Shown one piece after another: positions 1 to 7,728 of a stretch of DNA of 62,238 nt. Made by a program: the position numbers and the translations under genes. Origin of the DNA: Flavobacterium sp. (GTDB lineage: Bacteria; Bacteroidota; Bacteroidia; Flavobacteriales; Flavobacteriaceae); NCBI RefSeq assembly GCF_028689845.1, contig NZ_JAQVCH010000017.1, positions 1 through 62,238 on the forward strand. Reading direction: 5' to 3'. The notes beneath the pieces were generated by a model. It had not been told where the DNA came from and made no database searches. It was given only the letters and a program-made list of their open reading frames with translations. Within the stretch, counting starts at the first letter, position 1, and every line of letters starts with the position of its first letter.

Positions 1-2
1 AT

Positions 3-104
3 CTTCAATTATATCTAAATGAGTTTGTTTACAAGTTAAATAGAAGATATTTTGAAGAAAAACTATTCGATAGATTAGTAATTGCTGGCATTACAGGATT
101 ATGA
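3..104 (+). CDS. IS1595-like transposase, C-terminal fragment (cut by window edge)
   Basis: The frame open from base 3 to a TGA at 102-104 encodes 33 residues with a run NEFVYKLNRRYF followed by EKLFDRLVIA. This resembles the C-terminal end of ISXO2/IS1595-family DDE transposases, where a YLDEF...NRR...LF.RLL pattern is common. Only the tail is visible, so neither completeness nor terminal inverted repeats can be judged. It ends inside the last codons of the convergent DUF1543 gene (14-nt tail overlap). The family assignment rests on a short motif and is an inference. It could also be a decayed remnant. Confidence 0.55.
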   Translation, partial: LQLYLNEFVYKLNRRYFEEKLFDRLVIAGITGL

Positions 105-687
105 CAAAAAACGGACAATCAATATTAAGTTTGTCTATTTTTAAATAACCAATTTCCAATACATCTTCAACTACCGATTTGGTTTCTGTTATCTTTAAAC
201 TGAATTTATCTTTGAATACGGAAGCCAAAATATCTTTAATCCTAAAAATATCGTCAACATCAACACCAAATTTATCATCAATGTGCGAGGCTCCAGCAAC
301 GCCAAAACCACAATGTTTAAAGAAAGTTGTTTTTTTACTTTTTTTAATGGCTTCAGATTTCGATTTTGCGATGGTTAGAACTTTATAATGGTATTCTTCA
401 AAATCATTCTCTTTATATCCGCCAAGGTTAATGAAAAATAAATGGTTATCTTTAGTTAACTCTTCAGTGCGAGAACTAATTTCAATTGAAAAACCATCAA
501 CTTGCGTTATTTTTCGCCAGGCATCAATATGAATTTTACCTTTTGCTTCTGGCCAAAATTGTTTCATACTCGGAACTAAGTGGCGTAAACTTGGTGCAAT
601 TCCGAAGAAAACATCGTGCTGTTCAGTCAAACGTCCTTTGGGTCGGCATCCCAAAAGCACCATAAATAAATAATTTTTTTCTTCCAT
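91..687 (-). CDS. DUF1543 domain-containing protein
   Basis: This is a 198-residue soluble protein of unknown function. The N-terminal segment MVLLGCRPKGR, then EQHDVFFGI and a later WPEAKGKIHIDAWR, match the DUF1543 family as I remember it. That family consists of small cytosolic proteins, often with two copies of the domain, and no known reaction. No signal peptide or membrane segment is seen. I chose ATG 687. An upstream in-frame TTG (693) lies inside the -7 box TACTTTTG (691-698, minus strand), which leaves only 3 nt between the box and the ATG, so the mRNA may be leaderless. The 3' end overlaps the transposase fragment. Confidence 0.75.
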   Translation of the reverse strand: MEEKNYLFMVLLGCRPKGRLTEQHDVFFGIAPSLRHLVPSMKQFWPEAKGKIHIDAWRKITQVDGFSIEISSRTEELTKDNHLFFINLGGYKENDFEEYHYKVLTIAKSKSEAIKKSKKTTFFKHCGFGVAGASHIDDKFGVDVDDIFRIKDILASVFKDKFSLKITETKSVVEDVLEIGYLKIDKLNIDCPFFVIIL

Positions 688-690
688 CCT

Positions 691-719
691 CAAAAGTAAT
701 AAAAATAAAATTAGGGCAA
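691..719 (-). promoter_or_regulatory. Promoter of the DUF1543 gene
   Basis: On the minus strand a TTG (719-717) is followed after 18 nt by TACTTTTG (698-691), a good match to the Bacteroidetes -33/-7 pattern. The start codon at 687 lies only 3 nt beyond the -7 box, which predicts a leaderless or nearly leaderless transcript. Confidence 0.5.
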
Positions 720-792
720 ATAAAGCAAAAAAGATAACTTTGGCACAAGTATTGGTTTATTTAAAATAATAGGAATCAATAAAAAAATAATT

Positions 793-1290
793 ATGAAAAA
801 AATTACCTTAATTTTAGTGCTAATCGGGATGATTACACTGCAAGGATGTACCATCGAAGAAAATAGCGGTTACGATAATGATACGTTTAGTAAAGTATTT
901 GAAGTAACAAGAAGCTTCTCGCCTCAAAATGATTTTAGTAGTTTGATTACTTTTAATCCGCCAATTTTTTCTTCAGACGTGGTTTTAGTTTATATTTTAT
1001 GGGATGTTCAAAATGATGGGACTCCAGTTTGGCGTTTAATGCCTCAAACCGTGCAATTGTTTGAAGGCGATTTGCAATATAATTATGATTTTACACGATT
1101 TGATGTCAATTTATTTATCAGTTCTTTAGATTTTGATGTTGCTTTTATAGACCCTGTTTGGACACAAAATCAAACCTTCAGAATTGTATTGGTTCCGGCT
1201 TCGTTTGGTGGAAAAATGGACTATACTAATTACGAAAACGTAATGCAAAAATTAAAGCTATCCGAGAAAGACGTCAAGTCAATAAAGTAA
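793..1290 (+). CDS. Hypothetical lipoprotein
   Basis: This is a 165-residue protein with an N-terminal signal peptide and lipobox LQGC, so residue 19 should be the lipidated Cys. It is probably attached to a cell-envelope membrane. The mature part is about 145 residues and mostly beta-prone. It has no motif I can name, although similar short lipoproteins are common in Flavobacteriaceae. The gene stands alone: divergent from the DUF1543 gene and closed by a hairpin terminator before the antiporter gene. The function is unknown. The coding assignment is secure from the signal peptide and flanking signals. Confidence 0.8.
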   Translation: MKKITLILVLIGMITLQGCTIEENSGYDNDTFSKVFEVTRSFSPQNDFSSLITFNPPIFSSDVVLVYILWDVQNDGTPVWRLMPQTVQLFEGDLQYNYDFTRFDVNLFISSLDFDVAFIDPVWTQNQTFRIVLVPASFGGKMDYTNYENVMQKLKLSEKDVKSIK

Positions 1291-1305
1291 ACTAAAAAAT
1301 ATTTT

Positions 1306-1335
1306 AAAAAGGTCTGTTAAAAGACCTTTTTTTTT
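1306..1335 (+). terminator. Rho-independent terminator after the lipoprotein gene
   Basis: Inverted repeat AAAAAGGTCT / AGACCTTTTT around a 6-nt loop, followed by a run of T. It lies 15 nt after the lipoprotein stop codon. Confidence 0.85.
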
Positions 1336-1377
1336 GTCTTCTTATTTATAATTTCGCATCCTATATAAAATAGTATT

Positions 1378-2313
1378 ATGGATTTTCTTTTTATCGTTGT
1401 CGGATTAGTGTTTTTGGTTTTAGGTGGAGATTGGTTATTAAAATCAGCAGTAGGAATGTCCTTACGATTAAATATTTCTAAAATTATCATTGGGATGACG
1501 GTTGTTTCCTTTGCGACATCTGCACCAGAATTGATTGTTAGTGTTAAATCTGCTATGGCTGGATTTCCTGATATTGCTATTGGGAATGTGGTGGGTTCTA
1601 ATATTGCCAATATTGGGTTGATTTTAGGAGTCGTGATGATTATTAGTAGCATGCGGGTTGATGTTTCTTTTTTTAAAACCGATTGGCCAGCGGTAATGGC
1701 TTCTTCCTTATTATTATATGGAATGCTTTTATATGATGGTGAAATTAGCCGAATCGATGGCGTTATCTTATTTTTATTATTAATTGTCTTTGTAGTTTAT
1801 TTGATTAAATCACAAAAAAGCAGTGTTCCTGAAATAGAGATTCCGTTAGAAGATACTATGAAAATGTATAAAATCATTTGGTTTTTAGTCATTGGTGGAA
1901 TTGCGTTATATGCGGGTTCTGAGTTATTAATTAAAGGAGCAGTGAATGTAGCGAGTACTTTTGGTGTTTCAGACCGAGTAATTGCTGTTACCGTAGTGGC
2001 AATTGGAACCAGTATTCCCGAATTATCGGCTTCTTTAATTGCGGCTATTAAAAAGGAAAGTGCTATTTCTATCGGTAATGTGCTAGGTTCTAATATCTTT
2101 AATATTCTTTCAGTTATTGGGCTTTCTGCTATTATTCACCCAATTAAATTTATGGATAGCCGATTACTTTCATTTGATATGCTTTGGATGTTAGGTTTTG
2201 CTCTAATTCTTGTTCCTCTTGTTTTAATGCCCAAAAAAGGATTTCTAGATCGCAAAGCAGGTATCATTTTAGTGGCTGGATATGTTCTGTTTGTATTTAT
2301 GACTTTTAGTTAG
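1378..2313 (+). CDS. Calcium/sodium antiporter (CaCA family, YrbG-like)
   Basis: This is a 311-residue inner-membrane cation exchanger. The two homologous halves each carry the family's alpha-repeat: SFATSAPELIVS with GNVVGSNIANIG in the first, and AIGTSIPELSASL with GNVLGSNIFNI in the second. The conserved Glu in each SxPE motif is the expected cation ligand. About ten hydrophobic segments fill the rest, and the length is normal. The family exchanges Ca2+ for Na+ (or K+/H+) across the cytoplasmic membrane. The actual ion cannot be read from the sequence. The gene has its own unit, between a terminator and the glnN promoter region. Confidence 0.9.
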   Translation: MDFLFIVVGLVFLVLGGDWLLKSAVGMSLRLNISKIIIGMTVVSFATSAPELIVSVKSAMAGFPDIAIGNVVGSNIANIGLILGVVMIISSMRVDVSFFKTDWPAVMASSLLLYGMLLYDGEISRIDGVILFLLLIVFVVYLIKSQKSSVPEIEIPLEDTMKMYKIIWFLVIGGIALYAGSELLIKGAVNVASTFGVSDRVIAVTVVAIGTSIPELSASLIAAIKKESAISIGNVLGSNIFNILSVIGLSAIIHPIKFMDSRLLSFDMLWMLGFALILVPLVLMPKKGFLDRKAGIILVAGYVLFVFMTFS

Positions 2314-2325
2314 GCCTTATTTTTA

Positions 2326-2401
2326 AGGGGGTTAATTTTATTTTTGTCTGAAAAGTAAGGTATTTTGTCGATTAAATATGTTTTTTACGGGTTAACCCCC
2401 T
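2326..2401. promoter_or_regulatory. Inverted-repeat pair upstream of glnN, possible operator
   Basis: AGGGGGTTAA at 2326-2335 is repeated in inverted form as TTAACCCCCT at 2392-2401. The second arm is also part of a local perfect palindrome GGGTTAACCC (2389-2398). The pair sits 40-120 bp upstream of the glnN -7 box, where an operator would be expected. No poly-T follows, so a terminator is unlikely. No regulator is identified. Confidence 0.45.
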
Positions 2402-2441
2402 AAAAAAATAGGGATAAATAATTTTTACTTTAATATTTATT

Positions 2442-2449
2442 TATATTTG
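2442..2449 (+). promoter_or_regulatory. -7 element of the glnN promoter
   Basis: TATATTTG fits TANNTTTG and lies 40 nt before the glnN start. A clear TTG at the -33 distance is not seen, which could fit an activated promoter. Confidence 0.5.
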
Positions 2450-2488
2450 CACTGAAAAAAAGTGTAAAATTTAACTAAATAATAGCGT

Positions 2489-4678
2489 ATGTCAACTTTG
2501 CGATTCCAAGCTTTAAAAGATGCCTCTAGACGAAAACCATCAAAATTTGTAGAATCCGGAAGAAAGTCGGATCTTTTTGCTTCTAATGTATTTAATGATA
2601 AATCAATGAGGCAATTTCTAACTCCTGATGCTTATCAAGGGGTGAAAGATGCGATGCAACACGGCACAAAAATAGATCGGAAACTTGCCGATTACATTGC
2701 CATGGGCATGAAAGAATGGTCTTTGTCAAAAGGAGTCACGCATTATACGCATTGGTTTCAACCCTTAACGGGTTCAACTGCAGAAAAGCACGATGCCTTT
2801 TTTGAAACTTCTCCTGATGGTTCTGACCCAGTAGAAAAATTTGGTGGCGGACAACTAGTTCAGCAAGAGCCAGATGCTTCTTCATTTCCAAATGGAGGAA
2901 TTAGAAACACATTTGAAGCTCGTGGTTATACCGCTTGGGATCCTACTTCTCCTGCTTTTATTTTTGGTACCACTTTATGTATTCCTACCGTTTTTATTTC
3001 GTACACGGGAGAAGCATTAGATTATAAAACCCCATTATTAAAAGCGTTAAACGCGGTGGATGAAGCTGCAACTGAAGTGTGTAAATACTTTGATAAAAAT
3101 GTAAAAAAAGTAACTGCCACTTTAGGTTGGGAACAAGAATATTTTTTAATTGATATTTCGTTGGCTAATTCTCGTCCTGATTTAATGTTAACAGGTCGAA
3201 CTTTATTAGGTCATACTTCCGCAAAAGGGCAACAATTAGACGACCATTATTTTGGCTCAATTCCTTCTCGTGCTTTAAATTATATGAGAGAATTAGAAGA
3301 AGAATGTATGTTGCTCGGAATTCCGGTAAAAACACGTCACAATGAAGTGGCTCCAAACCAATTTGAATTAGCTCCCATTTTTGAAGAAACTAATTTAGCA
3401 GTTGACCACAACTCCTTATTAATGGATGTAATGTCAAAAGTAGCTGAACGTCATGATTTTAAAGTGCTTTTTCATGAAAAACCATTCAAAGGCGTAAATG
3501 GTTCTGGTAAACATAACAATTGGTCATTGGCAACTGATACGGGCGTCAACCTCTTGAGTCCAGGCAAAACACCAATGAGTAATTTACAGTATTTGTCTTT
3601 TTTTATTAATACGATTAAAGCGGTTCACGATTATGAAGAATTAATCAGAGCATGTATCGCAACAGCGAGTAACGACCATAGATTGGGTGCTAACGAAGCT
3701 CCTCCGGCAATAATTTCGGTATTTATTGGTGAACAATTAACCAAAGTTTTAGCAGAATTAGAAGGTGTTTCTAAAGGAAAACTTTCTCCTGAAGAAAAAA
3801 CTGATTTAAAATTAAACGTTGTTGGCAAATTACCAGATGTCATGTTAGACAATACGGATAGAAATAGAACGTCACCGTTTGCTTTTACAGGAAATAAATT
3901 TGAATTTAGAGCAGTGGGTTCAACCGCTAATTGTGCCAATGCAATGACCACTTTAAATTCTATCGTTGCCAAACAATTAAAAGATTTCAAAAATGAAGTC
4001 GATACTTTGATTGATTTGAAAGGTTTGAAAAAAGATGAAGCGATTTTTAATGTGTTGAGAGAATACATCAAATCGACTAAAAATATTCTTTTTGAAGGCG
4101 ATGGCTATAGTGAAGCATGGGAAAAAGAAGCAGAAAAAAGAGGGTTGAGCAATCATAAATCGACACCTGCTGCTTTAAAAGCAAAAATTTCTAAAAAAGC
4201 ATTTGATTTGTTTGAAAGTGTTAAAGTGATGAATCATATAGAAGTTGAATCTCGCTATGAAATTGAATTGGAAGAGTATACCAAAAGAATTCAAATAGAA
4301 GGGCGTGTTTTAGGAGATATTGCTCGTAACCATATCATTCCAACAGCAATTCGTTATCAAAATACGTTAATCGAAAATGTCCGAGGTTTAAAAGAAATTT
4401 TTGGAAAAGATTTTGAAAAAATTGCCAAAGAACAAATTGTACTAATTAAAGAAATTTCAGCACACATCGAAGGAATCAATTCTAATGTTGAAGCCATGAT
4501 TGAAATGCGTAAGAAAGCCAACGCGTTAACCGATGCTCAATTAATGGCCGAAATGTATTGTGATAAAGTAAAACCCTATTTTGAAATCATCAGAAGTCAT
4601 TGTGATAAATTAGAATTACTAGTAGATGATGAGGTTTGGCCAATGACAAAATACCGAGAATTGTTGTTTACACGATAA
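2489..4678 (+). CDS. glnN: Glutamine synthetase type III
   Basis: This is a 729-residue glutamine synthetase of the large GSIII class typical of Bacteroidetes, which condenses glutamate and ammonia with ATP to form glutamine. Visible family features are an N-terminal region with THYTHWFQPLTG, a GWEQEYF metal-binding segment, the NEVAPNQFELAP block, GVNGSGKHNNWS in the ATP/glutamate site, and NDHRLGANEAPPAI plus NRTSPFAFTGNKFEFR in the catalytic core. The length equals the usual 725-730. GSIII enzymes act as double-ring dodecamers in the cytosol. The gene is monocistronic, with a candidate operator and promoter upstream and a strong terminator downstream, which fits nitrogen control (inferred). 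Confidence 0.97.
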   Translation: MSTLRFQALKDASRRKPSKFVESGRKSDLFASNVFNDKSMRQFLTPDAYQGVKDAMQHGTKIDRKLADYIAMGMKEWSLSKGVTHYTHWFQPLTGSTAEKHDAFFETSPDGSDPVEKFGGGQLVQQEPDASSFPNGGIRNTFEARGYTAWDPTSPAFIFGTTLCIPTVFISYTGEALDYKTPLLKALNAVDEAATEVCKYFDKNVKKVTATLGWEQEYFLIDISLANSRPDLMLTGRTLLGHTSAKGQQLDDHYFGSIPSRALNYMRELEEECMLLGIPVKTRHNEVAPNQFELAPIFEETNLAVDHNSLLMDVMSKVAERHDFKVLFHEKPFKGVNGSGKHNNWSLATDTGVNLLSPGKTPMSNLQYLSFFINTIKAVHDYEELIRACIATASNDHRLGANEAPPAIISVFIGEQLTKVLAELEGVSKGKLSPEEKTDLKLNVVGKLPDVMLDNTDRNRTSPFAFTGNKFEFRAVGSTANCANAMTTLNSIVAKQLKDFKNEVDTLIDLKGLKKDEAIFNVLREYIKSTKNILFEGDGYSEAWEKEAEKRGLSNHKSTPAALKAKISKKAFDLFESVKVMNHIEVESRYEIELEEYTKRIQIEGRVLGDIARNHIIPTAIRYQNTLIENVRGLKEIFGKDFEKIAKEQIVLIKEISAHIEGINSNVEAMIEMRKKANALTDAQLMAEMYCDKVKPYFEIIRSHCDKLELLVDDEVWPMTKYRELLFTR

Positions 4679-4696
4679 TTTTCAATAAACATATAT

Positions 4697-4732
4697 AAAA
4701 AAGCCTCTTTCAATTAGTTGAAAGAGGCTTTT
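4697..4732. terminator. Bidirectional terminator between glnN and the secreted-protein gene
   Basis: A perfect stem AAAAGCCTCTTTCAA with its complement closes a 4-nt loop and has A/T tails on both sides, so it can serve the two convergent genes. Confidence 0.85.
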
Positions 4733-4786
4733 GAATTAGTAGTAATTTTAAGCTAAGAAAGCAATCTGTTTTTTCAAAAAAAGTGA

Positions 4787-5833
4787 CTATTGCTGAATTT
4801 TTGTATAATTTCCAGAGCCATTAAAATTCAAAAATAAACGATATTGATAGTTTGTTCCTTGATTGCTGATAATTGTTGCTCCATCATATTCAATTGTTCC
4901 GTCTGCTAAATTATCGCCATAGTCCAATCCAGCTACTTTAAATTTTATTTCGCCATAATTAGATGTTGCAAAAAAATAATTTTGGGCAGTGTTGTATTGC
5001 ATCGTTGTGTTAACGGTGTAGTTTTGGTTTAATTCTACATTAATTGAATTAATTTCAAAGTAATTACTTTGGTTTAAAGTTATTTTATAAAAACCAGTTG
5101 ATGGGATAGTATAAGCGGGACCATTAAGTACTAATTGTCCAAAATTACTATTACTACTTACTCCATAAACAACACTTTCATTTTGAGCTCCTAAAAATTT
5201 GAATTGTGTTCCTGCTGTAAAGTATTTATAGCCTAAGAATTCACTAAAAAAATTGCCAAATTGGATGGCAGTTGCAGCATTGTAATTATTAAAAGTACCA
5301 TACAAATACAGTTGTGTTGGTGTAGTACTTGGATTGTTTGAAGTTGGTAATGATAATTCTCCGTTATTATTTACTGCTACCTGAAAAGGTGTTCCATTTG
5401 GAGAAACCAACGTAATTCCTTGCCCAGGCAAAGTAACCAATTGGCTAGCTGTAAATGCGTAAGGCACTGTTAACAATTGTGTCGTACCTACTAAGGCATA
5501 GTTGCTTCCACCGTTAATATCAAGTTCCACTTTTAAAAACTTTGCACTATTGCCCCAATTGATTGTATTAAAAACACCGGATACAACTGATCCTTGACCA
5601 ATAACTAAGTTGTAAAGCCCTTGTGCGTTTGTTGTTTTTGAATGTGTTTCGGCATATAAAACAGCACCTGTAGCCGTCAGGTTTAAAACAGATAAACGGG
5701 TTGTAACTGTTGCATTTGCCACTGGATTACCTGAACTATTTAACGCTATGGCTTGATATGAAATTCCTTGTGGAACTTGCGAAAACAAAATGCTTGATAA
5801 CAGTAGTAAGGTTAGTGTAAAAATATTTTTCAT
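4787..5833 (-). CDS. Secreted protein with SusE/SusF-like C-terminal region
   Basis: This is a 348-residue exported protein with signal peptide MKNIFTLTLLLLSSILFSQ. Residues about 20-135 (QGISYQAIALNSSGNPV through LLTVPYAFTAS) match a module common at the start of Bacteroidetes surface proteins. From about 170 onward, the series LYLYGTFNNYN, GTQFKFLG, Y.IPSTGFYKITLN and GEIKFKVAG resembles the Ig-like or starch-binding modules of SusE/SusF outer-membrane lipoproteins. No lipobox or T9SS sorting tail is seen, so its attachment is unknown. It follows the T9SS gene upstream by 13 nt, probably in the same mRNA. A role in binding glycans is inference only. Confidence 0.75.
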   Translation of the reverse strand: MKNIFTLTLLLLSSILFSQVPQGISYQAIALNSSGNPVANATVTTRLSVLNLTATGAVLYAETHSKTTNAQGLYNLVIGQGSVVSGVFNTINWGNSAKFLKVELDINGGSNYALVGTTQLLTVPYAFTASQLVTLPGQGITLVSPNGTPFQVAVNNNGELSLPTSNNPSTTPTQLYLYGTFNNYNAATAIQFGNFFSEFLGYKYFTAGTQFKFLGAQNESVVYGVSSNSNFGQLVLNGPAYTIPSTGFYKITLNQSNYFEINSINVELNQNYTVNTTMQYNTAQNYFFATSNYGEIKFKVAGLDYGDNLADGTIEYDGATIISNQGTNYQYRLFLNFNGSGNYTKIQQ

Positions 5834-5846
5834 AAAAGGGTATTGT

Positions 5847-6299
5847 TTAGTTTTTTATAATTTTAAATGAGTTGTAATTCTTGTTTTCAAATTGAAGCAG
5901 GTAAGTTCCAACTGTAAGTGTTGATAAATCAATTGAATTGTTTGATTCAATCGTTTGTTGACGAATCATCTTTCCAGACATATCAAAAATTGCGACTTTT
6001 TCTCCAAATAAATCGGCCTTGGTAGAAAAATGTAATGTAGAAACAGTTGGATTTGGAAATACGGTAATGCCCTCTGAAACTGCATAGGAATCAACAGTTA
6101 GATTTTGATTGACTTGTGAAACAATTGCAAGTATTCCAGTTCCGTTTGCTACTTGATTTTGTGAGGGAATAAAAATTTCGCCAACAGAAATCATACCATT
6201 TCCTGCAACAACGCTTCCAGCGTTAATGGTCTTAACGGTACTTTGTCCAAATGAAAAAGAAAAGATGGATAAGGATAATAAAGAGATAATTTTTCTCAT
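5847..6299 (-). CDS. T9SS type A sorting domain-containing protein
   Basis: This is a 150-residue secreted protein: signal peptide ending FSFGQ, a short middle region of about 50 residues, and a C-terminal sorting domain from about residue 77. That domain begins GITVFPNPTVSTLHF, continues with VAIFDMSGKMI and LTVGTYLLQF, and ends with the basic FKIIKN. It directs proteins through the type IX secretion system to the cell surface or outside. Since the sorting domain makes up half the protein, the cargo is tiny and unidentified. A minus-strand -7 box TATTTTTG lies at 6324-6317. The SusE/F-like gene follows after 13 nt. Confidence 0.88.
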   Translation of the reverse strand: MRKIISLLSLSIFSFSFGQSTVKTINAGSVVAGNGMISVGEIFIPSQNQVANGTGILAIVSQVNQNLTVDSYAVSEGITVFPNPTVSTLHFSTKADLFGEKVAIFDMSGKMIRQQTIESNNSIDLSTLTVGTYLLQFENKNYNSFKIIKN

Positions 6300-6316
6300 A
6301 TATTTTTAAATTTCTG

Positions 6317-6324
6317 CAAAAATA
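6317..6324 (-). promoter_or_regulatory. -7 element for the T9SS/SusE-like gene pair
   Basis: Minus-strand TATTTTTG, 17 nt before the start codon at 6299. No convincing -33 TTG was found. Confidence 0.45.
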
Positions 6325-6537
6325 TTCTTTTTTTGGGATTAACTCATTATATTCTAGAGATTTCACAAAAATGCAAGTTATTATTTTGAATTTACTATGT
6401 TAGGTATCCATTGAAATAAGGTTTGCAAATCTTTTAGAATTTAAAAATAGGGTTTACGAGGTTATTTCTACAGTTTGATTTATAGTCCAAAACGCACTTC
6501 GTTATAAATTGCAAATAAAATTTAAAATGTTAAAAAT
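6325..6537. other. AT-rich intergenic stretch with no gene seen
   Basis: This is the left part of a 540-bp gap between the T9SS gene and the OmpA-like pair. No ORF of plausible composition, tandem repeat or named RNA motif was found in it. The right part of the gap (6538-6790) holds a promoter, hairpins and a terminator and is listed separately. Confidence 0.6.
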
Positions 6538-6567
6538 TTGTATTCAAAAATTATTTTTATATATTCG
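6538..6567 (+). promoter_or_regulatory. Promoter of the candidate small RNA
   Basis: TTG (6538-6540), 19 nt, TATATTCG (6560-6567): right spacing, and one base away from TANNTTTG. No ORF follows before the terminator at 6756-6790. Confidence 0.45.
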
Positions 6568-6572
6568 TCGTG

Positions 6573-6790
6573 CTTTAAGACTGTTTTCAATGCCTTTTAG
6601 CTTACAATGCCCCCGCATTAAAAAATCTAAAATATAAAACCGTGGAAGTATAGTGGTATTTTACAGTGAGTTTTCTGTGTTCAAAAATACTACATCAAAA
6701 TCTTTTGATTTTGATCACAAAAAAACTAAGTTTCCAACAAATTAACACTAAAGCGAGTGGGATGACGAAAGTTATCCCACTTTGTTTTTA
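6573..6790 (+). ncRNA. Candidate small RNA, about 218 nt, unidentified
   Basis: A promoter-like site (6538-6567) and an intrinsic terminator (6756-6790) enclose about 200 bp with no ORF. Inside are local hairpins: AATGC-CCCC-GCATT (6606-6619), and ATCAAAATC-TTTT-GATTTTGAT (6694-6715), a 9-bp perfect stem. The terminator cannot belong to an upstream gene, because the nearest gene runs on the other strand. I could not match it to tmRNA, RNase P RNA, SRP RNA or 6S RNA. The 5' end is estimated from the -7 box. It could instead be the leader of the OmpA-like operon with an attenuator. Confidence 0.45.
6756..6790 (+). terminator. Intrinsic terminator of the candidate small RNA
   Basis: AGTGGGAT (6756-6763) pairs with ATCCCACT (6774-6781) around a 10-nt loop and is followed by TTGTTTTT. 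No protein gene on this strand precedes it. Confidence 0.75.
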
Positions 6791-6840
6791 TACAATTGAA
6801 ATTATTTTGTTGTATTTTCGTTAGTAGTAAAAATGAGTTC

Positions 6841-7728
6841 ATGCAATCAGTTCTAAAAATACTTTTTTTTCTTTTTTTTCTTCAACCGCTTTTGGCCCAA
6901 GAAGAAGTGATTTTTTATTTTGATTCTAACAAATCAGAACTCCAAAAAAGCGAATTACAGAAATTAAATGAATGGATGACTACTTTTCCTTCTGTCAAAA
7001 TTGTTGCCATTAATGGATTTACAGATGAAGATGGAACTTCCGGATTCAATGATACGTTAGCTCAAAAAAGAGTAGATTTTATTTATCGATTAGTAGAAGG
7101 AAGAATTAAAATTAGAGAAGATTTTAAAACCCGAAGTTTTGGAGAACTACATCAACATAAAGTCAATAAAGCAGAAAATAGAAAAGTGTCGATTTTTTAT
7201 ATTTTTCCAAAAGATTTAGTTCGTGAAGACGAGATTTTAGGAATTAAAAAAGAAATTCCAATTGAAAAACCTAAACCGGCCCGAATTTTTCCAGAGGTAA
7301 TTGAAATCCAGAATCCAAACGGAACAAAGTCCGTATTTGAATTGGACACTAACTTTATGAAACAAATTGACGAAGCAAAACCAGGCGAAAAACTCAAGTT
7401 GGATAACTTAAATTTTCAAATTAATACCTTTGCGATTGTCAATGAAAGTCGTGGAAAACTGTATGAATTACTCATCGTTTTACAACAAAATCCCGAATTG
7501 TCAATTGATATTCAAGGCCATTTGTGTTGTATGGCTGTCGATCGAACTAACCTTTCGAACCAAAGGGCAAAAGCAATTAGCAACTTTCTTCGAATGAACG
7601 GAATTGAAAATGCTCGTGTCTCCTACCAAGGCTTTGGAAGTACGAAACCTCTTTATCCCTTGCCAGAAAAAAATGAAGAAGAGCGAGCTGCAAATCGTCG
7701 GGTTGAAATTGAAATTATCAAAAATTGA
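6841..7728 (+). CDS. OmpA-like protein with two OmpA domains, first of a tandem pair
   Basis: This is a 295-residue exported protein starting at ATG 6841 (signal MQSVLKILFFLFFLQPLLAQ). A longer frame opening with TTG 6796 would start upstream of the -7-like TATTTTCG (6813-6820) and lacks a clean signal peptide. Residues about 23-120 form a first OmpA-like domain (VIFYFDSNKSEL, INGFTDEDG, AENRKVSIF). Residues about 190-295 form a second, ending in GFGSTKP and ANRRVEIEI. In the second domain the peptidoglycan-contacting GHTD is replaced by GHLCC (C229-C230). It probably binds the cell wall from the periplasm. The next gene is a paralogue whose start overlaps this stop by 4 nt. Confidence 0.87.
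   Translation: MQSVLKILFFLFFLQPLLAQEEVIFYFDSNKSELQKSELQKLNEWMTTFPSVKIVAINGFTDEDGTSGFNDTLAQKRVDFIYRLVEGRIKIREDFKTRSFGELHQHKVNKAENRKVSIFYIFPKDLVREDEILGIKKEIPIEKPKPARIFPEVIEIQNPNGTKSVFELDTNFMKQIDEAKPGEKLKLDNLNFQINTFAIVNESRGKLYELLIVLQQNPELSIDIQGHLCCMAVDRTNLSNQRAKAISNFLRMNGIENARVSYQGFGSTKPLYPLPEKNEEERAANRRVEIEIIKN

Noticed and set aside
1317..1652. Minus-strand frame over the antiporter 5' end
   Set aside because: It is antisense to the conserved alpha-repeat region of the antiporter and starts with low-complexity Ile/Thr residues.
6573..6790. Calling the small RNA candidate 6S RNA or SRP RNA
   Set aside because: No long closing stem with a central bubble, and no SRP-type GGAAG tetraloop region, could be drawn. 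The identity is left open.
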